NCBI RefSeq assembly: GCF_964355755.1
Contig: NC_092677.1
Location: 6,887,001-6,951,000 of the forward strand
Length of the DNA: 64,000 bases
Direction: 5' to 3'
Origin: Antedon mediterranea
Taxonomy: Eukaryota; Echinodermata; Crinoidea; Comatulida; Antedonidae
A model generated the notes under the pieces. It saw nothing but the letters and a program-made list of their open reading frames with translations. It did not search any database and had not been told where the DNA came from. Of the stretch, positions 12,489 to 24,506 are shown piece by piece (the first letter of the stretch is position 1; each line of letters opens with the position of its first letter). A program made the translations under genes and the position numbers.

Positions 12489-14522
12489 ATGATGATGGGC
12501 AACATGCTCCATACGCTGCTTTTAATTTTAATCGTCACCATTTCAGTCATTCTCGTAAGTTGGTAAATGTAAGCTAGTTAAGTTTGTTCTTAATTTATAA
12601 CAGTGCTTCATACGGCATAGTTAACTGTACTATAATATAAACTATATGTATGTGAAACGTGATCTCATCAGGGCAGTGCTATAACATTAACCTTGTTTCA
12701 TTATGCTTTTAGGACCGTTAGTATGACTACAGATAGGACTATAGTTATATATAGCCCTATTTTACATAAAATCTAATTTACAGGAACTGCCTTTTTTTAG
12801 TCAAGTAGCCTACCCATTGACAACCATCTACCACATCAACACAATAAAAATAGACACACGTTTGTAAAACCATTGAGAAGAATTGATGGAATAAAAAAAA
12901 ATATTCAGCTTGTCAAAACGATTAACATCCAATATCAATATCTCAAAATGTAGACAATTAAAAACATGAACAATACAGTACATATAAATATAGGCCACTT
13001 TACCACAGGCAGTATATTCTTCAATGTAATTGAAAATCCTATGGTGACATTTTATTTTCTTAATTATTTCCTTAGTTTCATTCTATATTTCCTGAATAAT
13101 GTTGTATGACGCCAACACACAAATTATAAAATAAACTTTTTGTTATTCCTAGGCATCACCTGACGCCATAGTAACACATGAAGTGACCTTTGACATAAGT
13201 ATTAACGGTAAGTCAGCGGGGATACTTATAATTGGACTGTTTGGAACGATTGTACCAAGAACGGTAAAGAATTTTGTGACTCTAGCTAAACGAAGCGGAC
13301 GAAATGGTTACATTGGAACAAAATTTCATAGAGTTATTGAAGATTTTATAATACAGGGTAAGTAGGGTTGGCTCTCATCCGTGTGTTCTCACCAGTTGAA
13401 TCGATTTTAAAACCACGCGTCTATCGCGTGGGTATTCAAAAGTAGTCATTTTGGCACATATGGCGTGTAATACTTGAGCTGGGTTTAAAATGACTGGAAT
13501 ACGAATACAAAAAAAAGGCAATATATAACTAGTATTTTAAAGTAAAATGTTTTTATCCTTTCGCATATATTTTTGACCGAATGAAAAAAAAGTTCAACGA
13601 AGGCTCCACGTGCCTCAATCACCTTTTAAATCCGCGCGAATTTAAAGACGATTTGAGGACACGATATCAAATCAACTGTGTCATACAAATTACGAATACA
13701 TGACCTACGTTGTCATTACCAAAACGTGAAAAATGTCATACGTAGGTTACACAAATCTTACAAAATTGAAGTGTTACCTTTCTTTATGAACCTGGTAACG
13801 CATTTGTGTTACATCGATGTAACATCTCAGAACAAGCCTACAGAGGCGAGCATGTGTAAAGACTACATCAATGTACAGTGGTATTTGCACGTATCTGAAG
13901 TGTTTACGTGCATGTGAAAGCGGTGTAACTCGGCAATATTAACCTGTGTGAAACGTTTACAATATAAGATAACTATACCGTATGTATACGGCATAGTAAA
14001 CATTTTTATCTCTAATTTTAAGGGGGTGATTTTGACCAAAGGGATGGCTCAGGAACTGAAAGTATTTATGGAGATTATTTCGACGACGAAAACTTTGATA
14101 TGAAGCATTATGGACCTGGTTGGGTCGGCATGGCAAATAACGGTAAGTGGTTAATACTTGCGTATTGTACCTATGGTGGTGGTATAGGAAACTGTGTGGA
14201 AACTATATCTCAAGAAATAAGTGTAAAGTGTTTGCTGTGCTAATTAATACACATTAAAATTGAAACAATTTAATAATATTTTGTTATTTTTTAACTCATA
14301 GGTCCTAACACAAATGGAAACCAATTTTATATAGTCTCAAAACGAACACCTTGGTTAGACGGATCGAACGTCGTATTTGGCAAAGTTATAGAGGGGATGG
14401 ACCTAGTGAAAAGCATACAAGAACTAGACACAGACAGCCGTGATTGGCCATTAGTAGATGTGCTGATTGACGACAGTATGGTGGATTATATTAGTCCTCC
14501 GTATGTTATTGAGAAATCATAG
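12489..14522 (+). CDS. Single-domain secreted cyclophilin (PPIase), gene 3
   Basis: Exons 12489-12554, 13153-13357, 14023-14142, 14302-14522 (stop TAG) give 203 residues, close to the usual cyclophilin B length. The start is the first of three consecutive ATG codons; exon 1 encodes a 22-residue hydrophobic signal peptide ending exactly at the phase-0 splice site, as in gene 2. The PPIase core shows [15 protein letters not shown] (M61 equivalent is Ile), [11 protein letters not shown] and [12 protein letters not shown] (Trp121 kept, His126 replaced by Asn). The two substitutions suggest altered, perhaps reduced, catalytic activity (inference). Intron positions match each domain of genes 1 and 2, including the 120-nt middle exon, so this is a single-domain member of the same tandem family. 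A poly(A) signal AATAAA lies at 14573. Confidence 0.92.
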
Positions 14523-16285
14523 ATTAAGCACACATGTATATAACAGACAATGTCAGTACAGTAATAATATAAAATAAAGTTCACATTTACGAACTTCTAT
14601 TTTACGAACATAATGTAGATTCTGTTTTATTACCCCTTTTAGGGTTATTAAAGGCGTATTAAATAGTATGCGTATAGTATGCTCCACAACCATAAACAAG
14701 GCCATATACATGGCTGCAGTCGCGTGCTAAAGTTAGTGTTTACCGACCGACATAGTGAGCTGTAGAGACTAAAAATGATTGTGTGGATGATTAGGCTTAC
14801 AGGACTCAATGATCTACAAGGAACACGATTCCTTCACTAGTTTTGAGTATTGAGTTTTATGTATGATTGCATCAAAGGCTAAACATCTCATCCAAAGGAC
14901 GATGAAAGCATCTTGCTAAACAACTTAGACAAAGCGTCGATGGTAAGAAAAAAAAATCCTTAACTGACAGAGGTAGATTTAAAACCCATGTATACACGCA
15001 CAAGTCTGATTTATGATCACTACACCGTGTATCGCTATTGCCCGATTACAATATTATTACAATAAATACAAAGTGTATTATTGTAATGCAAGGTAACTGA
15101 AGATTTAGCATTCAAGTACCAAAATACCAAAACTGAACAAAATCCGAAAATGTTGAACTTCAACCTGCAAAATACACAAGTGTATTATTGTAATGTAAGG
15201 TCATGGAGCTATTTATAGCTCCATGGTAAGGTAATTGAAGGTTTTGCGATCAAATCATGCATTTAAATAATAGTCACTAAACCGACAAGGACTCGCTTTA
15301 TTTTGGTGTACTGTTTTGTGTTGTAAGTGTGAATGAACATTTAAAAATTCAACTTATAGTAAGTACAAAAATACAAAAACCCAAACTAAACAAAATCCGA
15401 AAATGCGAAAAACTAAAATACACTTGAAACTATCAGTATTATACAGTGTTTTGTGTATATTATAAGCGCCAATGAAGGATCCTTCAAGTAACCATACCAG
15501 AATGTGAAGCTAAACTGATAGCATGCATTTCAGTGAACAAAATCTGAATCTCAACCTGTGAAAAACAAAAATGTATGTCAACATTACATTTGAGTATATA
15601 GTTTTTATTCATTGTATCTTAATTATAGTTTTGTTGAAATGCACTGAATTGAGTATAAACAAAAGAACTAAAATACTGTTATACAGTTTTTAGCATCAAT
15701 AATAATTCATTTACTATAATTTAACAATATTATAAACTTCCATTTCTGATTAAAAAATAAAAATGAAAATTTGAATTCATTAGTCATAATTATAACGTTA
15801 ACTTTCAGTGCAATAAAATAAAAATAAATAAAACATTAATTACATATTTCTTAATTAAAATAATTGAACAATGGAATATAATTAATATAAGGTTTATTGT
15901 TGATAAATCGCAAGAAAGTGCCATTGCATAATGTATGGTGGAAAGGAATTGACGGCAACAGCAAATCAATATGTTTCTCCTATTACCTTACAATCATGTG
16001 TGACACAACCTTTTCAACGCTATCATGATAAACCTTGAAAAACAAAATTAACATTTAAATTTGTATTAAATTGACAGATACCATTACATAGTCTCTGACC
16101 ATCAATTTGATTAAAAAAAATGATTAAGATAAAACAATAACAGTAGGTCACAAGGAAAACGAGGTAAAAGTTCAAGTGCAAAGAATGCGTCCATGGGAAA
16201 TACAAGTCACTTAAATAGGATGATGTATTACCATACACAGATGATAGAGTCTTGGCCTTTAATTTAAGGTGGTTTATGTCCTTGT
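14523..16285. other. Intergenic between cyclophilin gene 3 and CNOT10 (convergent 3' ends)
   Basis: Contains the foldback repeat at 14.7 kb and a degenerate internally repeated stretch (about 15060-15600) where GTGTATTATTGTAATG and AACAAAATCCGAAAATG recur two to three times. A perfect 10-bp palindrome with a 4-nt loop lies at 15202-15225 (CATGGAGCTA arms). No gene seen. Confidence 0.5.
14691..14776. mobile_element. Short foldback repeat (CAGTCGCGTGC family), copy 1
   Basis: Shares CCATAAACAAGGCCATATAC through GCAGTCGCGTGC and AGTGAGCTGTAGAG with the copy at 36.85 kb, but has lost the second arm GCACGCGACT. Located just after cyclophilin gene 3. Confidence 0.6.
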
Positions 16286-19200
16286 TTATTTCCAGGTGGT
16301 GTTATTCCAGGTGGATTGTGTACTACCCACTGGGCTGAATACACCTCTTCCATGACCAGGTGCTAACAGATTTCCCTGTGATGCATTTCCAAGAAGTCCG
16401 CCGGACACTGGCACTGACCCCATCAGTGGACTTGACTGCCCCAAATTTGGCCCAAATCCATGATTGGGAGACTGACTAATAGCTGACCCAAATGACTGCC
16501 CAATGGCTTGACTCATAGGTGGACCGATTGGTTGAGCAACTGGTGGAGCTATCGATTGACCACTGGGTAGTGGTATTGCTTGTCCAACTGGTAGAGGTAT
16601 TGGTTGACCAACTGGTAGAGGTATCGGTTGACCAATCGGTGGAGCTATTGGGCGGAAGCCTCCTTGACCAGGGGTTCCTATTGGTCGTTGTGACTGACTA
16701 AATGCTGGCATACCAACTGGCTTTTGGTTTGGATTGACTGGTGGTAGGATTGGTGCTGGTTCATGGTAGGTAATCTCCGTTGCTTTATAATAAGGTATCA
16801 ACTGTTGTTTCTTAACCATCTGTAATGCTAATTGTGTACTACCTGTAAACGAAAAAATTTGTTTTTACAAAATATGCAACTGCTTCTAATAATGACTAGG
16901 AAGCGTTTGATTTGCGATCACTGATGACCGACAACCAACCTCAGTAAATCAATCAATCAATGTGCCGTACCTGGACCTAGAAATCATCAAACCTGTGTTG
17001 AGATTAGGAGTGAGGACACGCGTCCTAATATTCCAGCATGCACACAGCAAACTAACATGACATCCCTAACATTGGTAAGAGTAGACATTATACAGTACTA
17101 AGTGACAAGAAAAATGTTTAACTATGAATACTCACCACATTGCAACTCAATAATTATTCCAAGCAGCAATGCTTGTGGAGGAACTTCTGATTGAGGGATC
17201 AACGAACATGCCTAAGTTGAGGAAAATTCCAGTTATTATTATACAGTATAATATCTCCTTTGTGTCATTGTATGGACACATCACAACTTGTTGTCACATA
17301 AAGTTTGATAGTGTGGACAGAGCTTTATTCAGATGAGCTTTTGACTAATAATCCCTTCATTAGAAAAGTTCCAATTTCTGTAGTGGTATTTACTTTATTC
17401 TTGCCGAAAATAGAGTCACTTTAGTCGTAAGTTCTTGTATTTAGGGCACATCACACTTTTTTGTCAAACTAGTTTGATAGTGTAGACAGAGCTTTAAACA
17501 AACATGCATATAAAATCTTAAAATTCTCTATGTGTTCTACAATAATCCTCAATAACATGATTAGCCTCATACCTGCATAATGCATCTCTTAGCCTTATTC
17601 ATTTCACCGCGCATACAGAATGCCGTAGCCAGGTTGAATGCCATTGTGGCTTTTGCAGTCTGCAGTGTCTCAGGGTACGTCTGGGCTGACGCTCCTCCTT
17701 CTGGCAATTCCCCATCTGTGTGATTTTCTGTTTTTTCCTTGTTTCCTAGTAATTTTAAACCCCAAAATATTGATTGAATACCTTTTGTAAAAAAATTATA
17801 CATACTCATTGCCTGCTCTGTAAACTAAAGACAAAAAATGTGTGATGTGCCCAAATATGGTAGTGATATGACCAAATATGGTAGTGATATGACCAAATAT
17901 GGTAGTGATATGACATCATTATACCAATATTGGGCACATAACATTTGTTACATTGTCACATAGTTTGATAGTGTAGAGAGAGCTTTAAGTTTTGTCTACA
18001 CTATCAAACTAGTTTGACAAAAAAGTATGATGCGCCCATATATGATAGTAATATGACATCATCGTGTCCATATATGGCATATCACATGTTTTGGTCACAT
18101 ACAGTTTCATAGTGTAGACAAAGCTTTAGAAGTAGTAGCACTTCACTGTCTAGTTGAATGTCTAGTGGTGGAAACTTACCTTGATCACCTTGGTATAGAA
18201 TGCTCACATCACTGACATCAACAGATAAGTGCTTGATCGCTTCTGAAATTCTGTCAAGATATATTAATGCCTCAGCGCAGTACATGTGTCCAAGATACCT
18301 ACATACAAATGTAAAAAAATGTTGTTAAAACAAAATATAGTATATAACATTGCAAAGGCAGGTTGTAATGTTAAAGGTTGATAAAATGTAACCGTTCTGA
18401 AGGTCGAGACATATCTCAAGAACAATCCATAAGAACATATTATGCATTAACAGAGTTATATCCAGAGTTGAAAAAGTGCAGAGGCAAGCCCAACTGTTTC
18501 TTAGTAATCTAAAAAATATTTTTTTTAAAGATAGTTTTGAACTTCAGACAAGGGAAATGGCTTGCCTGCCACATGCTGGATACGGCCCTGATTAATATAT
18601 AATCATTTATTAATAACAAAGATACAAATGTGCTAACTTTAGAGATCCAGAGACTTGAGGTTGACTGATCAGTTTTTCTGCATTCTCCAGAGCACAAGTG
18701 AAATCTCTAAGACCCAGCTTCACATAAGCACTACATGCAAGTATGGAACAGCGGAGACTAATCACTTCACTGCTCTTTAGAGGTTGTGATGGTGGCGCTG
18801 GTTTTAGATGGAAGTATCCTTGCTGTTTGGAACTAATTAAAAAGCATTCATTATTATTATTATTATAAACAAGAGTGATCAAAAAGCTTTGACTTCTGCC
18901 ATGAAAACAGAATCAATAATTCTTTAAATAGCCTTTGAAACAATAAATTTAAACAAGCTATTCAGTTTGAAATCTAAAGGTCAACTCAGACAGTATCATA
19001 CGAGACAAAAAAAAAAAAATTATGCCCGACGTTATCGCAGAAGGACTCGCCTTGTCGGAATTTCAACACCGACAGGTCAAGACATTTCAACAGGCCTCGT
19101 CGTATGACGTACCCTCCTGAACAATAAACGCGAGGCAAATAAATACTGTATGTTGAAAATTTGTTAAGTACACATTTTATAACCTCTTTGGCAGTGGTAA

Positions 19201-22200
19201 GACTTATGTCCCTAGGGTGATCTATATGAAAAACCTTACCTCGGTAAATCTGTGCTGTCTGTCTCAGCACTACTGGCTGATTTGGTAAGAAGTGTAGTTG
19301 AGTTTTGCCATTCACACTCCAGAAGGTTGAATGCGTTACATAGACATAAATTAGCAAAGTCGAGAGTTGCCTCTGGCATAGCAGCAGACTGGCCATTACT
19401 AGAACTGGAACAAATATAATTTACAAATCCATTGGACAGGGTATGATTATCGCAATGCATGTTACAACTACAGCACCGTAGGTCTAGGCTCAAAGCCTAC
19501 TACAAAAATAGGAAGAGCATGCTGGAAATAACCATGTCATCTACTTCCCGTGGACCAAGAAAATGGTTTTATTTTTTTTATTTCTCCCTATTGATACTTT
19601 GTTCTACTTGTTGTTCTTTATATAAGGGAATGAGAGTTTAATTTAAAACATCATTGTACTGTACTAGGCCTACTATAAAAGTACTGCAACATCTAGCACA
19701 TTGTTCTACTTCATACCTGGCATTAGTTGATGTTCCCGACACTAATACAACTTTCCTGTATATGCCTGTTCCTACAACACTCTTCACAATGCCTCGATTC
19801 TCATCGCCATTTGTAGCAACATTACGTTTAACCTGACAAAACACAAGAATTTCAAATGTAATGATGGTGGAAAATATGTTATTGATACAAGCTAAACCTT
19901 TTCTTGATGAAAACATGTGCTATTACCTCAGCTTGTTTGTCTGCTAAAATACAACACTCAGCTATCCTTAGCCAAAGCTTAGCATTACAAGGGAAGATCT
20001 GTACAGCCTCTACTAGACAATCAAATGCCGATAATGGATGGCCAGAATGCAACAGCTGTATCCCAATGTTAAACAGCAGTTCAGAGTGGCAATTAAGACC
20101 TAGAGTTTTCATTGGTCTTCCTGAGAGTTCACAACCTACAAGAACAAGAATTAATAATATTAATATGATGCCGATGTAGCGAACACAAAATGTATGTTTA
20201 GGCCTAAAGTGTCTTTGTATACCAGAGATGGGCTTATTCCTGGATAATATGCTTATATCTCAGGGATGGGTTATACTGTACCATACCTTTTTGGGTGACT
20301 TTGTACCGACTCCACCACCCATGGGCTTAATCGTGTATATTGGGTTTTTTATCTTAGGGTTATATTTTGAATGGACCTAATACCAGATCACTTGCTAATA
20401 CATCAGGGTTACCTTGTATATATACTTGGGGGTTGCTCTATGTGTGGAGATGGGCTTACCCCCTCAGGGTGGGCTTATCTATTTGGGATATAATTAAACC
20501 TAAGGTGGGCTTATTACATTATACATTAATATAACATTGGGTAAATAAAAGGAAGAAATTTACTCACCATGTTTCTTCGGTATTTCTTGCACAGCATTTA
20601 TGTTTTCCTGAATCGCTCTACGTGCGTAGAACACCGCGAGGTTGTATTTGTGCATGTGGAAATGTATACAAGCGATATTATTATAGTACATTGATGAAAA
20701 GCATTCACCCGTGAAGCGGGAATTTGATGACTGAGGGGCGCTGTTGAGGAACTTTATAGCCTTGCGATAGTTTTGTCGCAAGTACTCAAAATTGCTCTTC
20801 ATGAAAAGGGTAGTGGTAGTCTGAGGAGTAAAAAAATATAACTCAATATACATCCAACCAAAGTTACTTGCCAAGTACAGGAGTCATTTAAAGCTTAATT
20901 TGGTATTGTGTACCTACAATTAATGTTTGATAAAAATAATGCATACTTACTGAGCCTGCCGAATTCATCATGTGTTTCAATTCCCTTTTGCATGCCTTCA
21001 TTGAGCGAAGACCTAAGAAACATCTTGTTTTACACTGCAAAGAAAAAACAGACAGATATATATTATAATTCCGTCACAGTGACTTTGTGTTACAACAACA
21101 TTCTGTATGTTACTAAAGCTTGGTTCCCACTAGGACAAAACACCAACACACGTAATTTGACAAATCACAAGAGATGTATTGTAATTGGTAAAATTGTTGG
21201 CTTTAGAGATATTCCTTGCCCTGCATCTTAGTAAGTACTAAGATTTAAATGACAGTTTAAGGTAATTAAATATAATTGGTAATGCAAAATAGTATTCCAC
21301 AGGTAAAACTGAAACCTCAGCTTTATTTATAATAATATAATATTTATTGGTTACTCTCCTTTAAAACGGAGGAACACTCTCGTAACAAGAGGTTCGACCC
21401 ATACAAAATGTTTACAAAATAAATTTATACAGTTATTACAATATATATATACAGGTACAAAAAGTTAATATTGGTTCACAATTACATAATTATTAACTCA
21501 ATATATAAGGCAAGAATAAATAAAGGTGCCTTTATTATTATAAGACTGGTTGATTGGTTTTTATATATTTAAGTATTTTTAGTACATCATAGAGCAATTA
21601 CCTTATTTAATATCGGTTTCTGCATTTCATACTTCTCACTAGTAGTGTTCTCATTCTCTTTTCCAGACTGTACATCAGAACCTTGATTTTTCTTAGGGGT
21701 AGGGTCGTTGCCTAAAAGTACTTTCTCCAGGTAGTTTAAATAGAACAGTGCTCTATCTGGTTGCTGGCTACGAAGATAGGTTTCGATCAACAACAGAAGA
21801 ACACTATGGGCTAGCGTTTCAGCTGCAAAAAATAGTTACATATAGTTACATCAGAAGTAACTCAACAGAAAATGATTATTTGAGTGTAATGCATGTATTT
21901 AATTCAAAAAATAAATTGGCTCTTCTTTTACTTTTACAAGCTATGCTCCTACAATTAAGGAAAGCTATGGCCAGTTGAAATACATTATCTATGCTTGTCA
22001 GTACCTCTACAAAATATCTATTAATTCCAGAGCATTTGACAGCTTAAAACTACTCCTGTTAGGCCTACATTTTTACATTAACAATATAGAAAGTCAAATG
22101 ATGAAATATATAAATTACAACACTCAGCTCACCACCAACAATTTCATTTAAACTTAAAACATGGAAGTCTGGAGAACAATAGTCATCAACATTAACAATC

Positions 22201-24506
22201 AGACATGATACCAGAAGAACAAGAAATGTTCGTTTTACCAAGTGGTTCTATAATTTGAAACAGCTTCTCCAAAATGCGCGTAGCATCGTTATATTGACGA
22301 AGATGAAACAAGATAACGGCATGGTTGAAGAAGAACACTCCTTGCACTGCATCCTCTAATGAGTCAAGTTCATTTAAAGATAGCTGGGCCTAGAAACATA
22401 ACATGTTTAATCAATTTACTGACACACAGGGATCGGAATATCCCACAAAATTTAATTGTAGCATTGAAATTATCTATAGATTCCACTGTGCTTGTTACAG
22501 TATATATTTCAATTCTTTAAGGCACATGGCCAACGATTACCAATAGTAAATTAATCAGTGTCCTATAAAAAGAGCTTTTTTTGTGAACCAGTTCACCGGA
22601 GCAACCCTTTACTCATCTTGTATGATAAACTGCGTTCTTTAAAGTACACACACTTTAAAATGTAAACTGGAACTATGGCATGTCGATATTGTTGGCTCAT
22701 TAGGTACTTTAACTGCTCGGCCATTTGACCCATTTTACAACTGACCATGACAGTTTCAGAAATTTACATTTATACATAATAATATGACACTGTTTTTTTA
22801 CTTATTTTCTTGAGATTTATAAATAATTGGTTGTCCGCTCTTGGCGGATAACCTCTTGTTATTGTCAGGATCTTTTTTTTTTTTTTCTATGTTATTCTTC
22901 TTTCTTTCCCAAAATTTTGTGTCACGTGTATCTCAAATTCTGATCAACATTACATCGTATAACTTTGTCAGAAGATTTACCTCTATGTGTAGAAGTGCAG
23001 GACAGCTCGTTTTTTTACTTTAGAGTCGCGCAGCGTAAGCTACGCGCGATTTTATGAATTTCGCGTATTTAACATAGACTAAAAAGCAAAAGTCATTTTG
23101 TAATGACACTTGGTGAACATTTAAGTCATATCAAGGGCAAACTTTCTATGGATTAAAAATGGCATGTTTGACATAAAGTTACGCGCGCACGCGCGTTTAA
23201 AATTTCAAATTGCGAAAAATTCATTTCTAATCAACTTTCTACGCGTTTCAGGTCATTTTGAGCATTTCAAAAATTCCCACGCGTGCGCATATTTTTTACG
23301 CGCGCGTGCGCACGTAGCGCAAAAACATCTTTTTTTTGCTTGATTTTTGTTTTTTCAGCCTTTTCTAGTACATTTACCAATTTTCAATCAATTTCGACTT
23401 AAAATCACGTCATACGAGCACGTAGAATTGAACAATTTGCGCGCGTTTTTGATGAAAAAGTTCAAAAATTTGTGAAAATTATGCCTTTTTTTAAAAAGTC
23501 ATAGATTCTAAACTCCGAGGTGAAAATATTTAAAATTTCAGATTCTGGAAGTAGATGAGTTGTTTTTCTCGAATCATGCATTGATATGGCTAACCAGACA
23601 TTGTGACGTCATCGTATGGCCACCCGAATATAAAATATAGGATTTTTTTCTCTTTCGTCATAGCTCGTCAATTTAATAGAGCGCATCTCTACTTATCCTT
23701 ATTCCATTTCACTCAATTTTTTTATATTGTCTAGATCAATCAATTACCTTTCGCATGATCCACCATTTTAAAAATTGTGATGACGTCATCATGTTCAAAT
23801 GCGTCAATAACTTTGGTCACTTATTTTCACCTATTCTGCACTGTATGTAGTACGTATACAGTATATAGTGTTATACCGTATATACTTAGACGCGACGCAA
23901 CATAGAGAGCGCACTAACGTTTTTCAATGCCATAATCGTTTTATTTTTTTGCGCGCACTATTCTAACGTATGACGTGCACGTGGCTTTTGCACTGCGGAT
24001 AACCTAACTCGTCCGTAGTGACGAGTTCAAATCTAGTTACCAAATGTATCTGTATTCATTTGCTTCATGTGGGTGACATGGATCATTTCTTGTTTATTAT
24101 TATTTATGGCAATAATTAATGATCCAACCTAACTTTTTTAATATTATTAGTATTTAAACTGGATTTCTTTAGAAGGTTGTAAAAAAATCACCCACATCAT
24201 ACCAAGTTTCATACAATCACAACACGTCTTACTCACAAGTTTTGAAGCCTGAGTTAAGTTGTTACGAAACTCATCAGTGTTTTTACATCCAGACTGATAG
24301 AACTGAGCAACAGCCAAGTTATGGTCAACTTTTGGATCACGCTTTCCATTGCTAGCCAGCTTCTTTAACTGCTCTACACACGCTGTATAATTACCAGCTT
24401 TGAAGCTCTCGCTAGCAGCAGTTGCTAGGCCTTTCTCTTCATTAGTAATCATCGTAAGAGTAGGCCCAGGTGAGGAAGTTATTTCACGTGCTGATGCTCC
24501 ATCCAT
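16286..24506 (-). CDS. CNOT10: CCR4-NOT transcription complex subunit 10
   Basis: CNOT10 is a TPR-repeat scaffold protein of the CCR4-NOT mRNA deadenylase complex, where it binds CNOT11 and the CNOT1 N terminus. Exons from 5' to 3' on the minus strand: 24506-24237, 22389-22239, 21822-21602, 21034-20951, 20820-20568, 20135-19927, 19832-19717, 19404-19240, 18832-18638, 18298-18180, 17817-17573, 17211-17136, 16842-16286; together 2661 nt, 886 residues (human 744, from memory). Recognisable segments include [74 protein letters not shown]-like ([15 protein letters not shown]) and [17 protein letters not shown]. The last exon departs from vertebrate CNOT10: after [16 protein letters not shown] it continues for about 160 residues rich in Pro, Gly, Gln and Ser with tandem GQPIPLPV-like octapeptides. 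The donor after exon 9 (GTTAGC) is weak but keeps the frame. Start chosen at the first in-frame ATG before the conserved TPR region. Confidence 0.95.
16500..16665 (-). repeat. 24-bp coding minisatellite in the CNOT10 last exon
   Basis: Imperfect tandem 24-bp units encode GQPIPLPV / GQAIPLPS / GQSIAPPV-type octapeptides. The two central units are nearly identical in DNA as well as protein, which indicates recent slippage or unequal exchange. The reading frame stays open. The translated opposite strand also looks repetitive but is only its shadow. Confidence 0.8.
17270..17498. mobile_element. MITE remnants (GTCTACACTATC family) in a CNOT10 intron
   Basis: Two right-end-like pieces, 17270-17327 and 17444-17498, each carry CACATCACA, a TTTGATAGTGT core and GACAGAGCTTTA. 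They sit between CNOT10 exons 11 and 12. Confidence 0.55.
17838..18130. mobile_element. Two adjacent palindromic MITEs with 21-bp internal tandem repeats
   Basis: Copy a (17838-17977) contains three head-to-tail 21-bp units CCAAATATGGTAGTGATATGA. Copy b (about 17985-18128) is complete, with ends AAGTTTTGTCTACACTATC and its approximate reverse complement. They abut tail to tail in the CNOT10 intron between exons 10 and 11, overlapping the region next to the exon 10 donor at 18180. Confidence 0.7.
20215..20515. repeat. Degenerate GGGCTTA-rich minisatellite in a CNOT10 intron
   Basis: Loose repetitions of ATGGGCTTA / GGGTTA / GTGGGCTTAT occur between CNOT10 exons 5 and 6. No clean period could be fixed by eye. 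Confidence 0.4.
22583..22733 (-). mobile_element. tRNA-derived SINE, family 1, partial copy in CNOT10 intron 1
   Basis: The minus strand reads GGCCGAGCAGTTAA (A-box region), then a deletion across the B-box, then the family body with GTGTACTTTAAAGAACGCAG and CCGGTGAACTGGTTCAC, matching the 11.3 kb copy. Confidence 0.7.
22844..24005. mobile_element. Probable ~1.15 kb repeat block bounded by 11-bp direct repeats, CNOT10 intron 1
   Basis: The identical 11-mer GCGGATAACCT occurs at 22844-22854 and 23995-24005. Between them the composition changes: many ACGCGCG/GCGCACGCG runs, a near-palindrome around 23027-23050 and two TGACGTCAT motifs, all unlike the surrounding intron. No transposase frame or inverted ends recognised, so the class is unknown. 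Confidence 0.4.

Noticed and set aside
16519-16701. Val/Leu/Asp-rich plus-strand frame
   Set aside because: Shadow of the CNOT10 coding minisatellite.
17850-17925. CRISPR-like array of short repeats
   Set aside because: Units are contiguous 21-mers without spacers, lie inside a MITE, and the genome is eukaryotic.
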